Shown here piece by piece: positions 55,060 to 64,000 of a stretch of 64,000 nt of DNA. Under the pieces are notes generated by a model. It was not told the DNA's origin and ran no database searches. It saw only the letters and a program-made list of their open reading frames with translations. The DNA comes from Bacillus methanolicus (GTDB taxonomy: Bacteria; Bacillota; Bacilli; Bacillales; Cytobacillaceae), in the NCBI RefSeq assembly GCF_008764295.1, contig NZ_VTQX01000017.1, positions 1 to 64,000 on the forward strand, in the 5' to 3' direction. Both the position numbers and the translations under genes were made by a program. Every line of letters starts with the position of its first letter. Positions within the stretch are counted from its first letter, which is position 1.

Positions 55060-56421
55060 ATGAGTGATATTGTGAAAGAGAATAGCAAGTCACTGGAAGA
55101 GAAAGACAAGAAGAACATTTGGCATCATATTACTCCGTATACAGAAAATCATTCACCGCTAATTGCATATGAAGGGCAAGGGTCTTGGATTACCGATCAT
55201 CATGGCCATAAATATTTAGACGGTATGTCAGGATTATGGTGTGTAAATGTAGGTTATGGAAGGGAAGAATTAGCAATTGCAGCATATGAACAATTAAAAA
55301 AAATGGCGTATTTTCCGATGACACAAAGTCATGTACCTGCCATTGAACTAGCTGAAAAATTGAATAAATATTTAGATGATGACTATGTATTCTTCTATGG
55401 TAATAGTGGTTCGGATGCAAATGAAGTTGCATTTAAACTAGTGCGTCAATATCATGCTGAAAAAGGAACTCCTTCAAAATATAAGTTTATTTCACGGTAT
55501 CGAGCCTATCATGGTAGTTCAATGGGGGCACTGTCCGCAACTGGTCAAGCGTTGAGAAAATATAAATACGAACCATTATCATCCGGTTTCCTTCACGTTG
55601 CTCCTCCCGATAATTTTAGAAGGCCTAAAGAGCTATCTGTAGAAGAATATAATTTGAAATGTGCGGAAGAACTCGAACAGAAAATCATATGGGAGCAAAA
55701 AGAGACCATCGCCGGGCTCATTATGGAGCCAATTATAACAGGAGGGGGGATGTTAATCCCACATAAGTGCTATGTTGAGAAAGTATATGAAATTTGCCAA
55801 AAGCACGATGTATTACTGATCATGGATGAGGTCATTTGTGGGTTTGGAAGAACAGGTAAAATGTTTGGGTTTATGCATTATGGTATAAAGCCGGATATTA
55901 TTACGATGGCTAAAGGGATTACAAGTGCATATCTTCCATTGTCAGTCACAGCCGTAAGAAAGGAAATATATGAAGCTTTTAAGTCCAGTAATGAAACCAG
56001 CCATTTTAGACATATTAATACATTTGGAGGAAACCCAGCTGCCTGTGCGTTAGCAATAAAGAATATTGAAATTATGGAAAAAGAAAACTTAGTGGCAAGA
56101 TCGGCAGTGCTTGGAGATAAATTATATAAAGGATTACAAGAGTTAGAGAACCATCCACATGTTGGAGACATTCGCCATAAAGGATTTTTAATGGGAATCG
56201 AAATAGTCGAGCATAAAGAAACGAAGGAGCCAGCAAACCCTACAAGGGTAAGTAAAATCATAAAAGAGTGCAGGGATTTAGGATTAATTATCGGAAAGAA
56301 TGGAGATACCGTTGCAGGCTTTAACAATATTTTAACGATTTGTCCGCCATTATCCAGTACAGATGAGGATCTAAATTTCATCGTCAATGTGTTAAAAAAG
56401 GTATTTCAAGCAAACTCGTAA
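55060..56421 (+). CDS. Class III aminotransferase; candidate beta-alanine--pyruvate aminotransferase
   Basis: 453 aa, PLP-dependent. Pattern YLDGMSGLWCVNVGYGREEL and YGNSGSDANEVAFKLVRQYH belong to the omega-amino acid:pyruvate / taurine:pyruvate aminotransferase group; LIMDEVICGFGRTGKMFG holds the Asp and KGITSAYLPLS the PLP Lys. Next to a malonate-semialdehyde-type dehydrogenase gene, beta-alanine is the likely amino donor, giving malonate semialdehyde. No strong Shine-Dalgarno (TTGGAGCTG) but well placed. Confidence 0.92.
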   Translation: MSDIVKENSKSLEEKDKKNIWHHITPYTENHSPLIAYEGQGSWITDHHGHKYLDGMSGLWCVNVGYGREELAIAAYEQLKKMAYFPMTQSHVPAIELAEKLNKYLDDDYVFFYGNSGSDANEVAFKLVRQYHAEKGTPSKYKFISRYRAYHGSSMGALSATGQALRKYKYEPLSSGFLHVAPPDNFRRPKELSVEEYNLKCAEELEQKIIWEQKETIAGLIMEPIITGGGMLIPHKCYVEKVYEICQKHDVLLIMDEVICGFGRTGKMFGFMHYGIKPDIITMAKGITSAYLPLSVTAVRKEIYEAFKSSNETSHFRHINTFGGNPAACALAIKNIEIMEKENLVARSAVLGDKLYKGLQELENHPHVGDIRHKGFLMGIEIVEHKETKEPANPTRVSKIIKECRDLGLIIGKNGDTVAGFNNILTICPPLSSTDEDLNFIVNVLKKVFQANS

Positions 56422-56452
56422 TACTCAAGGAAAAGTAAAGAGGTGAAAGTAA

Positions 56453-57898
56453 ATGACGGGTAAATTAAAGAATTTTATTAATGGGGAATGGAAAGAAAGC
56501 TGTGCTACACAATATCTTTCTGTCCCTAACCCTGCAACAGGAGAAGAAATAGCACAAGTACCTATATCTACTAAAGAAGATGTCCATCATGCTGTATCAG
56601 CTGCAAAGGAAGCTTTTAAAATTTGGAGCAAGACACCAGTTCCGAAACGAGCAAGAATCCTCTTTAAGTATCATCAATTATTAATGGATAACTGGAGTAA
56701 TCTTGCAAAACTAATCACTATAGAAAATGGGAAAACCTATAAAGATGCATATGGAGAAGTACAAAGAGGTATCGAATGTGTTGAATTTGCCGCAGGAGCA
56801 CCGAGCCTGATGATGGGGAAGCAGTTACCTGATATTGCAACGAACATGGAATCTGGAATGTATCGCTATCCAGTTGGAGTGGTAGGAGGAATTACTCCTT
56901 TTAATTTTCCAATGATGGTACCATGTTGGATGTTCCCATTAGCGATTGCTTTAGGAAATACATTCGTATTAAAGCCTAGTGAACGTACACCACTATTAGC
57001 TAATCGATTAGCGGAATTATTTAAGGAGGCAGGTTTACCAGATGGTGTCCTCAATATTGTACATGGTGCCCATGATGTGGTAAATAGTCTATTACAACAT
57101 GAAGATGTCCCGGCTATTTCATTTGTAGGGTCACAACCAGTAGCGGAATATGTATATAAAGAAGCAAGTGCGAACGGAAAGAGAGTTCAAGCATTAGCAG
57201 GAGCAAAAAATCATTCAATCGTGTTACCTGATGCAGATTTAGATGCAGCTGTGAAGGAGATTATAGGCGCCGCTTATGGATCAGCAGGAGAAAGATGTAT
57301 GGCTTGTTCAGTCGTTGTAGCGGTAGGTGAAGTGGTGGAGCCACTCGTGAAAAAATTAAAGGATTGTGCAGATGAAATTAGAATAGGTGATGGTTTAGAG
57401 GAGGATGTATTTTTAGGACCAGTGATTCGTCCTGAGCATAAAAATCGAACAGAAAATTATATACGATTAGGTGTTTCTGAAGGGGCACAATTAGTCCGCG
57501 ATGGAAGTAAAGATGAAGCGTACCATCATGATGGCTATTTTATAGGACCAACGATCTTTGATCATGTAACGACTGATATGACTATTTGGAAGGAAGAAAT
57601 ATTTGCACCAGTCCTATCAATTGTTAGAGTGGAAAGTCTAGAGGCAGCCATTGCCTTAACAAACAAATCTGATTTCGGCAATGGGGCATGTATTTTTACG
57701 CAAAGTGGTCATAATGTTCGGTATTTTAGGGAGAATATTGAGGTGGGAATGCTCGGAGTAAATATTGGAGTACCTGCACCGATGGCATTCTTCCCATTCT
57801 CTGGCTGGAAAAACTCTTTCTATGGAGACCTACATGCTAACGGATCGGATGGGGTAGAATTTTACACAAGAAGAAAAATGGTAACGGCAAGATGGTAA
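56453..57898 (+). CDS. CoA-acylating (methyl)malonate-semialdehyde dehydrogenase
   Basis: 481 aa of the MmsA/IolA group: [39 protein letters not shown] (the MmsA signature), [15 protein letters not shown] and catalytic Cys in [17 protein letters not shown]; conserved Arg residues of the group are present. Converts malonate semialdehyde to acetyl-CoA and CO2 (or methylmalonate semialdehyde to propionyl-CoA). GAGGTGAAAGTAA precedes the ATG, 31 nt after the aminotransferase gene; a terminator follows 87 nt after the stop. Confidence 0.95.
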   Translation: MTGKLKNFINGEWKESCATQYLSVPNPATGEEIAQVPISTKEDVHHAVSAAKEAFKIWSKTPVPKRARILFKYHQLLMDNWSNLAKLITIENGKTYKDAYGEVQRGIECVEFAAGAPSLMMGKQLPDIATNMESGMYRYPVGVVGGITPFNFPMMVPCWMFPLAIALGNTFVLKPSERTPLLANRLAELFKEAGLPDGVLNIVHGAHDVVNSLLQHEDVPAISFVGSQPVAEYVYKEASANGKRVQALAGAKNHSIVLPDADLDAAVKEIIGAAYGSAGERCMACSVVVAVGEVVEPLVKKLKDCADEIRIGDGLEEDVFLGPVIRPEHKNRTENYIRLGVSEGAQLVRDGSKDEAYHHDGYFIGPTIFDHVTTDMTIWKEEIFAPVLSIVRVESLEAAIALTNKSDFGNGACIFTQSGHNVRYFRENIEVGMLGVNIGVPAPMAFFPFSGWKNSFYGDLHANGSDGVEFYTRRKMVTARW

Positions 57899-58538
57899 TT
57901 GCGAGGTGTAGTAGGTTTATATTTAACTAACTTTAGAAATGATTAGGCGATGATGAAAATAATGGCTAATCTTGAAGCGGGTAAAGGGGAGATTCGTAAT
58001 CTCCTTTTTTTAGTTTGTCATAGTTTCGATTCTACTGATCCATGGAGAACAAGCTGGGGCAGAATAGGATATCGTTTGTCCTCATAGAACGGTTCAAGAG
58101 AATAGGGGAAGCTGGTAATGAACGTAGTTTGAGTTCATGAGGACAGAGAAAGCTAAAAAAGAGCGAAGCGTGTCCGCATGAAGGGTTCATTTAATAATTG
58201 TATGGCTTTATGTATTCTAGCACTTAAATAAAAGTTAAGAGAGTTCAAGAAAGAGACCTCTTGAATGTGAGTGGGATAGCGTAGTTTCGTAAAGGAAATA
58301 TTGGTATATTAAGGAGCAACCTTTCAAGGGGGATATGCTCCGTACTGGCGAGGGTTCCCCGCGTGCAACAAATATTGGAAATACTGATTAACTTCACTTG
58401 GGGTTTTTATAGAAAGAAAACCATACGCTAGGTGTATTGTTCCGGGGAGTTTTCAGCAGTGTATTAAAAAAGCCCCTTCTAAGTTGCAAAATAAATTTTG
58501 GTTGGTTAAACCAAATTTATCTAGCTACGGGTACCTTT
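57899..58538. other. Gene-poor region
   Basis: Apart from the terminator near 57990 no gene is supported. Its GC-richer stretches are probably remains of mobile DNA before the IS remnant. Confidence 0.4.
57986..58011 (+). terminator. Rho-independent terminator of the aminotransferase-MmsA operon
   Basis: GGAGATT pairs with AATCTCC around a 3-nt loop, followed by T7. Confidence 0.8.
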
Positions 58539-58690
58539 ATGTCGTCTGATGTTAACAGTTTAGCACATACAAAATGGAATTGTTAGTATCACATTGTCCT
58601 TGCACCAAAATACAGAAGACAAATGATATATGGAAAGTTTAAAAAAGATAACGGACAATGGATGGATCCTCACATTTCTATCTCTGTTGT
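58539..58690 (+). mobile_element. Second IS200-like tnpA remnant
   Basis: From ATG 58539 the frame reads MSSDVNSLAHTKWNC, a TAG stop, then YHIVLAPKYRRQMIYGKFKK: a second copy of the TnpA N-terminus seen at 46042, now with a nonsense codon. Only about 40 residues remain. Confidence 0.8.
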
Positions 58691-59313
58691 TTTATAATTC
58701 TGGAGAGGTTATTTTCCATGTTTTTCCTTTATGCGGATAAAGTGAGTGTGATCTACCTTGGTGACGAAAGTTTTAGAAAATAGCAGATTATTATGTTCAA
58801 AAAGGAAAGCACACATTTCAATTTTGTTTAAGCATTAGCGATATGTTAGCCTATCAAGTTATTTGTGAAATTTCGTCTATACGTGGCGTTTTGGCAACAT
58901 GCATATTAGATCAAATACCTCGAGAAAATATCGAGAATACTACTTCGAATCCGTATTTTGTTAAACTGTTGCTACCCGCTGTTACTTACTTGAGTAGCAG
59001 AAGTTTTGCCAAATATCAGTTCGCGAACTGCGAAACGCCAGTAGCGATGGCAGTATAAATAATGAAGATGTATGTTACGACTTGCCGTAGTGGTTTAGCG
59101 GATGTGAGAAGTAACAGTGCGAAAAATCCACGGTGTCGTTAATATTCACTGTGGGAAGCAGCCTATCTCTTGGCACGAGAAGTAGTATTTACCTTGGACA
59201 ATCGCTGTAGTTATCAATTCCATTATTGTAACATTTTGTCATAAAATGAAGTATAATAGAATAAAAGATTAATTTCAAAGTCTTGATAGAGCTTCATTTT
59301 ACCAAATCCAAGC
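58691..59313. other. Gene-poor region before the cas operon
   Basis: A 71-codon plus-strand frame has no ribosome binding site and no family likeness. TATAAT at 59252-59257 could be the -10 of the cas operon, without a convincing -35. Confidence 0.4.
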
Positions 59314-61791
59314 ATGTCATACGAACCTATCAAGGCTAGATTGATCAGGACAACTGGAAAGGGAGTGATAGATCTGGGATTTGCTGCTCATATAAGAGAG
59401 AGTGATTTTGAGGTTCAAACGGTCGGTAAGCATTCAGCAGAAACAGCACTATTGGCAAGGGAATTTGGCAGGAAGCTGCAAGTAGAGAACATGGCGGAGC
59501 TAAGCGGTTTTCTGCATGACATGGGCAAATGGACGAGCGAATTCAGCGAATATCTTCACAAGGTCGTGATTGACAAAGAACGATTGTCACCTTATATCGA
59601 CCATTCCACTGCCGGGGCGAGATATTTATATGAGAACTACTATATTCACGATGTCGGTAAACAGCTGGGGATCGAGCAATGGGCGCAAAATTTGGTCGTA
59701 GAGGTTGTTGGGATGGTGATTCTCTCGCACCATTCCGGTCTGCAGGATTTTATAGGAGAAGACGGCCAATCCGATTTTATCCGGAGAGTACAGGAGAAGG
59801 AACTGCCCTATTATGAGGAAGTAGTCCGCAACTTTGAACAAGTCCATGAAAACATGGCCGAGGTGAAACGCCTGATGCAGAAATCCACCCAGGAAATGCA
59901 GGGTATTTTGAGCAACTTGCTGGAGCTGCGCCGCAAGTTTCGGCATTATCCTCTGTTGCTCAGTCTGAGCTTCGTTATGAAGGCGGTATTCAGTTGTTTG
60001 ATCGATGCCGACAGGACCAATACGAGAAGGTTTGAAGAAAATGATCTCAACCCGCAGCAGGCAGATGTTCAGTCGTTCTTTCGACAATCGTACGGGCATC
60101 TGATGGAGCAGGTAGTAAAGTGGGAGACAGGCGGAAGCGAGACTCGCATTGATGAATTGCGCAGCCGGATGTCTGCTCAATGTGATGATTGGGCGGTACG
60201 GCCGTCGGGCATATACACCCTGTCAATTCCGACCGGAGGTGGGAAGACGTTTGCGAGCTTGCGGTACGCCTTGAAGCATGCGCTGGAGGAACAAAAAGAC
60301 CGCATCATCTACGTGGTTCCTTACACAACCATATTGGAACAGAATGCGGCTGCTATCCGGAAAATCATTCAAAATCAGACCAGCGTTCTGGAGCATCATG
60401 GCAATGTCATTGATGACAAACTGCTGGATCATGACTTTGATTACTATGGTCACCCCCTCCATAAACAGCTGCAGTTGGCCAGAGACAACTGGGACTACCC
60501 GATTATATTTACAACGATGGTGCAGTTTCTGGATGCGTTCTATGCGAAAGGGACGAGAAAAGCCAGAAGATTACATAATTTGATGAACAGCGTCATTATT
60601 TTTGACGAGGTGCAGTCGGTACCCTTTCAGCATTATCATTTATTCAATGAAGCAGTGAACTTTCTCCACTATATTGGCGGCAGCAGCATCTTGCTTTGTA
60701 CAGCGACACAGCCTGCCGTGGCTGATATGCACTATCCGTTGCATCTCTCGACGAACCATGAAATGGTCGCAGATTTGGATCAGGTGGTCGTGGCATTCGA
60801 ACGTGTGGAGTTTCAATTGGAGGACCAGGCCTTGGCTGGTATGGATCAAGAGCAGTTGGCCGACTATGTGCAGCAACTGTACGAGCGGCATCATTCGCTG
60901 CTTGTGATTCTGAATACCAAGAAGAGTGTACAGCAATTGTTTGAGGCGATGACCAGAAAGGGCGCAAGACATGTCTATCACCTTAGCACGCTGATGTGTC
61001 CGGCGCATCGAACGGTGATTCTGGATGAGGTGAAAGCGAGGCTGGAATCCGGTGAACCCGTTCTGTGCATCAGCACGCAGTTGATTGAGGCAGGGGTGGA
61101 CATCAGCTTTCAGGCCGTGCTGAGAGCGGTAGCTGGACTGGATTCGATTGCCCAGGCAGCCGGACGATGTAATCGCCATGGCAAGGAGGATCGTGGTTGT
61201 ATCTATCTAGTCAATGTGTCCGATGAGTATTTAGATCGTGTGCCGGAAATCAAGCATGGTAAAGTCGTGACCAATGACTATATTTTAAATGACCCCGATT
61301 ATAGGCACAGATTGTTGCATCCTGATTCGATTAGGCGCTACTACCAATATTATTATCATCAACTACATCATCAGAACCGGTTGACCCATCCCAAATTACA
61401 GCGAGAGCTGATCGAATTGATTGATGAGAACAAGGTGTTCAGGGAGTATCAGAAGACGATCCTTCCTTCCATGTATAAAACATTAGAAGCGCATTTTCAA
61501 GCGATTGATTCTCCGACAACCACCGTTCTGGTCCCTTATGGACGAGGGAAAGAAATCATCGTGCAATTAAATGAAGAGATTCGAGATTTGTCTATCTTCA
61601 ATCAACTGATCACGGAAGCTCAACAATACAGCATTAACGTGTTCTCGCAAACATTGCTTGAGCTCGGCCGGTCCAGTCTGGTTCACGCTTTATTTGAAAA
61701 AAGCATCTATTATCTCGATGAACAGGCATACAGCGATGAGTATGGACTGGCTGTCGACGGCGGCGGTTCGGCTGTCCTGTATTCCTATTAA
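59314..61791 (+). CDS. cas3: CRISPR-associated nuclease/helicase Cas3 (type I-C)
   Basis: 825 aa as read from ATG 59314. N-terminal HD nuclease: H40 in GKHSAETALLA, H68-D69 in GFLHDMGKW and DHSTAGARYLYEN. Helicase: Walker A SIPTGGGKTFASL near residue 305, FDEVQSVP near 430, LCTATQPAV, STQLIEAGVDISF and QAAGRCNRHG. It degrades target DNA marked by Cascade. Relatives start about AHIRE (residue 26 here); GTG 59365 or another codon nearby may be the true start, since ATG 59314 has no ribosome site. Cas5c and Cas8c genes follow, which defines type I-C. Confidence 0.95.
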   Translation: MSYEPIKARLIRTTGKGVIDLGFAAHIRESDFEVQTVGKHSAETALLAREFGRKLQVENMAELSGFLHDMGKWTSEFSEYLHKVVIDKERLSPYIDHSTAGARYLYENYYIHDVGKQLGIEQWAQNLVVEVVGMVILSHHSGLQDFIGEDGQSDFIRRVQEKELPYYEEVVRNFEQVHENMAEVKRLMQKSTQEMQGILSNLLELRRKFRHYPLLLSLSFVMKAVFSCLIDADRTNTRRFEENDLNPQQADVQSFFRQSYGHLMEQVVKWETGGSETRIDELRSRMSAQCDDWAVRPSGIYTLSIPTGGGKTFASLRYALKHALEEQKDRIIYVVPYTTILEQNAAAIRKIIQNQTSVLEHHGNVIDDKLLDHDFDYYGHPLHKQLQLARDNWDYPIIFTTMVQFLDAFYAKGTRKARRLHNLMNSVIIFDEVQSVPFQHYHLFNEAVNFLHYIGGSSILLCTATQPAVADMHYPLHLSTNHEMVADLDQVVVAFERVEFQLEDQALAGMDQEQLADYVQQLYERHHSLLVILNTKKSVQQLFEAMTRKGARHVYHLSTLMCPAHRTVILDEVKARLESGEPVLCISTQLIEAGVDISFQAVLRAVAGLDSIAQAAGRCNRHGKEDRGCIYLVNVSDEYLDRVPEIKHGKVVTNDYILNDPDYRHRLLHPDSIRRYYQYYYHQLHHQNRLTHPKLQRELIELIDENKVFREYQKTILPSMYKTLEAHFQAIDSPTTTVLVPYGRGKEIIVQLNEEIRDLSIFNQLITEAQQYSINVFSQTLLELGRSSLVHALFEKSIYYLDEQAYSDEYGLAVDGGGSAVLYSY

Positions 61792-61821
61792 AAACCAAGT
61801 ACATTACAGGAGGTGATTCAC

Positions 61822-62517
61822 ATGCGCAATCAAATTGAATACGTCGTCCATGGCAAATACGCACTATTTACCGATCCGATTACCAAAATTGGCGGCGAGA
61901 AATTTACCTATCAGGTGCCAACTTACGAAGCGCTCAAAGGAATAACGGAATCCATTTACTGGAAACCTAGCATTACGTGGATTGTCGATGAAGTGAGAGT
62001 CATGCATCCGATTCAGACCGAGGTAAAAGGGATGCGTCCGATCAGATATCATGATAACGAAAATGACCTCGCTTACTACACTTATTTGCGCAATCCATGC
62101 TATCAGGTACGGGCTCATTTTGAATTTAATCAACTTCGACCAGATTTGAAAGCAGATTGGGTCGAGGAGAAGCATCATAATATTGCCAAACGCGCTGTCT
62201 TAAAGGGAGGGAGAAGAGATATCTTCCTCGGAACTAGGGAATGCCAGGGCTACGTCGAGTACGCTGCATTTGGTTCCGGTACAAGCTGTTATGACGACTA
62301 TGGAGAGATTGCCTTTGGACCAATGTTTCACGGGTTCAACTACCCAGATGAAACGGGCGGAGCGAAGCTGGAAACACGTCTGTGGGCAGCCGAAATGGTA
62401 AATGGGGTGATTGCCTTCCCGCCGCCGGAGCAATGTGAATGGGTGCGACCGGTGAAGGAAATGGATACAAAATCATTTGTATTGGGGCAAAATATGCAAC
62501 TGGTTACCAAGGAGTAA
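61822..62517 (+). CDS. cas5c: Cas5c (Cas5d), type I-C crRNA-processing Cascade subunit
   Basis: 231 aa beginning [20 protein letters not shown], then [20 protein letters not shown] and [18 protein letters not shown]. In type I-C, Cas5c replaces Cas6 and cuts the repeat to make cr[23 protein letters not shown] and GFNYPDETG are family-conserved. ACAGGAGGTGATTCAC stands before ATG 61822, an ideal ribosome site; it begins 30 nt after cas3. Confidence 0.96.
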   Translation: MRNQIEYVVHGKYALFTDPITKIGGEKFTYQVPTYEALKGITESIYWKPSITWIVDEVRVMHPIQTEVKGMRPIRYHDNENDLAYYTYLRNPCYQVRAHFEFNQLRPDLKADWVEEKHHNIAKRAVLKGGRRDIFLGTRECQGYVEYAAFGSGTSCYDDYGEIAFGPMFHGFNYPDETGGAKLETRLWAAEMVNGVIAFPPPEQCEWVRPVKEMDTKSFVLGQNMQLVTKE

Positions 62518-62534
62518 GGAAAGGAGGGAAGGCC

Positions 62535-64000
62535 GTGGCCTGGATGCAACAGCTTCAAGCTATGTATGATGAAAACAGTGGTGAGGTAGGGGAGTTTACC
62601 GTTCGTCACAAGCTGCGCTTCACTTTGCTGCCAGTTGCGCATATGACGCAAGGGGTGCAAGTGACGATTACGGTGACGGCCGAAGGCGAGTTTTATAATG
62701 CGGAAGTTGTGCCTAAGGAGGATGCGCGGACGATTACGCCGATGACGCTTGATTCGGCTAATCGTTCCGGGAGCAAGGTAGCGCCTCACTATATTCACGA
62801 CAAATTGTTCTATGTGGCAGGTGATTATATAAAGTTCGGCACGAACGCTAAGCGAAACAAAAACTACGGGGAATACATGAAACAAATGGAAAAGTGGGCG
62901 AGCTCTGCTTACGGCCATCACAAAGTCAACGCGGTCACAAACTATGTGGCGAAGGGGCAAGTGATTCAAGATCTTATCGAAGCGGGATTGATCAGGCAGT
63001 ATCCGGACGGGAAGATCGTCGAGAAGTGGGACAACCGCGCGTCACAACTACTAAATTCAGATAAACCGCCGCTATATGAGCTGCTGCAGCAAACCATTTT
63101 CGATATCGGCGTCCGTTTTAATGTAGTCAAGTCCCATCCGGAAGACAGAGACATATGGGAGGACAAAGAGCTCTTCCAGCGCTTTATTCAATACACGAAT
63201 GAGGTGCTGATCCGGGACAACCCCAAATCGCTGTGTTATGCCACAGGAGACTATGCAGTGCCGACCACTCAGCATGGTGCACGAATTCGTAATGCGGGCG
63301 ACAACGCTAAGTTGATATCGGCCAATGACGATCAGGGTTATACCTTCCGAGGCAAATGGAAAGAGCCTGAAGAAGCCGTGCAGATTAGTTACCACGTATC
63401 ACAAAAGGCTCACCACGCCTTACGTTGGCTGATTCAACGGCAGGGAAGCTATGTTGATTCCCGGTATTTTGTCGTATTCAGAAAGCTTGGCGATACGGCA
63501 ACGGATATATTCGCCTCGTCGTTTGATTTGCTTGCGGCGCTGCAAGTTCCCGGCGACCAGAAGGAAGTTGCTGAACGTAAACGAGGCACAGGAATCGTTG
63601 AAGCGGGTCAGGTGGCCGAGGCGCTGCAGGGATTGGTCCATAGCTTCGTGAGCGGTTTCTTTGACCAGACGATCGTCATGGCGCTCGATGCGGCCACGAA
63701 AGGACGTTTATCGATTGTTTATTATCAGGAGGTCGACAGTAAGCTTTACTTGAGCAATCTGACGCATTGGCATGAAACCTGTCGCTGGCTGCAGACCACT
63801 AAAGAAGATCACAAAGTGATTGCGTATATAGGTACGCCTTCTACTTACCGAATCTCCCAGGCTGTGTACGGGGAGAGAGCCGATGTAAGAGTGAAGAAGG
63901 AATTGTACACCCGGCTGCTGCCGTGCATTGTCGAGAAACAGGCGATCCCTAAAGATATTGTTTACTCCATTTTCGAACGTGTGAAGAATCCGGAAAGTTT
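62535..64000 (+). CDS. cas8c: Cas8c (Csd1), large subunit of type I-C Cascade, 3' end outside window
   Basis: At least 488 codons, open at the window end. Begins VAWMQQLQAMYDENSGEVGE (GTG 62535, GGAGGG six nt before) and contains PMTLDSANRSGSK, HYIHDKLFYVAGDY, SQKAHHALRWLIQRQGS and AYIGTPSTYRISQAVYG, all typical Csd1/Cas8c stretches. Recognises the PAM and holds the Cascade complex together. cas7c, cas4, cas1, cas2 and the array are expected beyond the window. Confidence 0.95.
   Translation, partial: MAWMQQLQAMYDENSGEVGEFTVRHKLRFTLLPVAHMTQGVQVTITVTAEGEFYNAEVVPKEDARTITPMTLDSANRSGSKVAPHYIHDKLFYVAGDYIKFGTNAKRNKNYGEYMKQMEKWASSAYGHHKVNAVTNYVAKGQVIQDLIEAGLIRQYPDGKIVEKWDNRASQLLNSDKPPLYELLQQTIFDIGVRFNVVKSHPEDRDIWEDKELFQRFIQYTNEVLIRDNPKSLCYATGDYAVPTTQHGARIRNAGDNAKLISANDDQGYTFRGKWKEPEEAVQISYHVSQKAHHALRWLIQRQGSYVDSRYFVVFRKLGDTATDIFASSFDLLAALQVPGDQKEVAERKRGTGIVEAGQVAEALQGLVHSFVSGFFDQTIVMALDAATKGRLSIVYYQEVDSKLYLSNLTHWHETCRWLQTTKEDHKVIAYIGTPSTYRISQAVYGERADVRVKKELYTRLLPCIVEKQAIPKDIVYSIFERVKNPES

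Noticed and set aside
58843-59058. 71-codon plus-strand frame before cas3
   Set aside because: No ribosome site, no family likeness, composition of random sequence.
60640-61179. 179-codon minus-strand frame inside cas3
   Set aside because: Shadow of the helicase domain, which is strongly conserved on the plus strand.
59000-64000. CRISPR repeat-spacer array
   Set aside because: No repeats with regular spacing are visible; in type I-C the array normally follows cas2, beyond the window.

Overview
The window looks like chromosome of a low-GC, endospore-forming Firmicute (Bacillaceae, Bacillus in the broad sense). The reasons are a tRNA order His-Gln-Gly-Cys-Leu(UAA) that matches the end of the large Bacillus tRNA cluster, a gerA-type spore germination operon behind a candidate sigma-G promoter, AGGAGG-type ribosome binding sites with many GTG and TTG starts, a purine riboswitch, and mostly AT-rich codon use. 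I cannot name the species.

Layout. 1-507: end of a tRNA cluster and its terminator. 589-6268: two GNAT acetyltransferases and a tricistronic germinant receptor operon whose first gene carries a frameshift. 6572-6785: a lone tRNA-Leu(CAA) with its own promoter and terminator. 6786-15718: loosely packed single genes, including a tiny exported peptide, an ArsR/SRPBCC pair, a lone AAA ATPase, and adenine deaminase under a purine riboswitch of the guanine type.

15909-33956 is a large acyl-CoA catabolic island. It holds an acyl-CoA ligase, two acyl-CoA dehydrogenases (one frameshifted), two SDRs, two half-size MaoC hydratases, a thiolase, a TetR regulator, a thioesterase, an APH-type kinase, a ComB-like phosphatase, an enoyl-CoA hydratase, a five-gene Liv-type ABC importer and a CurA-type reductase. 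Two copies of the same 18-bp palindrome in front of the ligase and first dehydrogenase genes are probably sites for the TetR protein. The kinase plus an ACAD11-like dehydrogenase point to 4-hydroxyacyl-CoA chemistry.

34344-45797 is a patchwork of accessory genes, including an Nmad3 protein next to a PD-(D/E)XK-like protein (a possible modification or restriction module), a serine beta-lactamase-like hydrolase, a signal peptidase and an Rrf2/methyltransferase pair, followed by an IS200-like remnant.

46608-57898 is the most striking region. A pantothenate-type sodium symporter with its small partner, an M20 amidohydrolase, a D-malate/tartrate-type decarboxylating dehydrogenase, an SDR, an aldehyde dehydrogenase, a PucR regulator, a beta-alanine-type aminotransferase and a (methyl)malonate-semialdehyde dehydrogenase together match, step for step, the classical enzymology of pantothenate breakdown: pantothenate to pantoate plus beta-alanine, pantoate through aldopantoate and dimethylmalate to 2-ketoisovalerate, and beta-alanine through malonate semialdehyde to acetyl-CoA. 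I propose it as a complete vitamin B5 catabolic locus.

57899-59313 is gene-poor with a second IS200-like remnant. From 59314 to the window end lies the start of a type I-C CRISPR-Cas operon (cas3, cas5c, partial cas8c), visibly more GC-rich than the rest and probably acquired. No CRISPR array falls inside the window.
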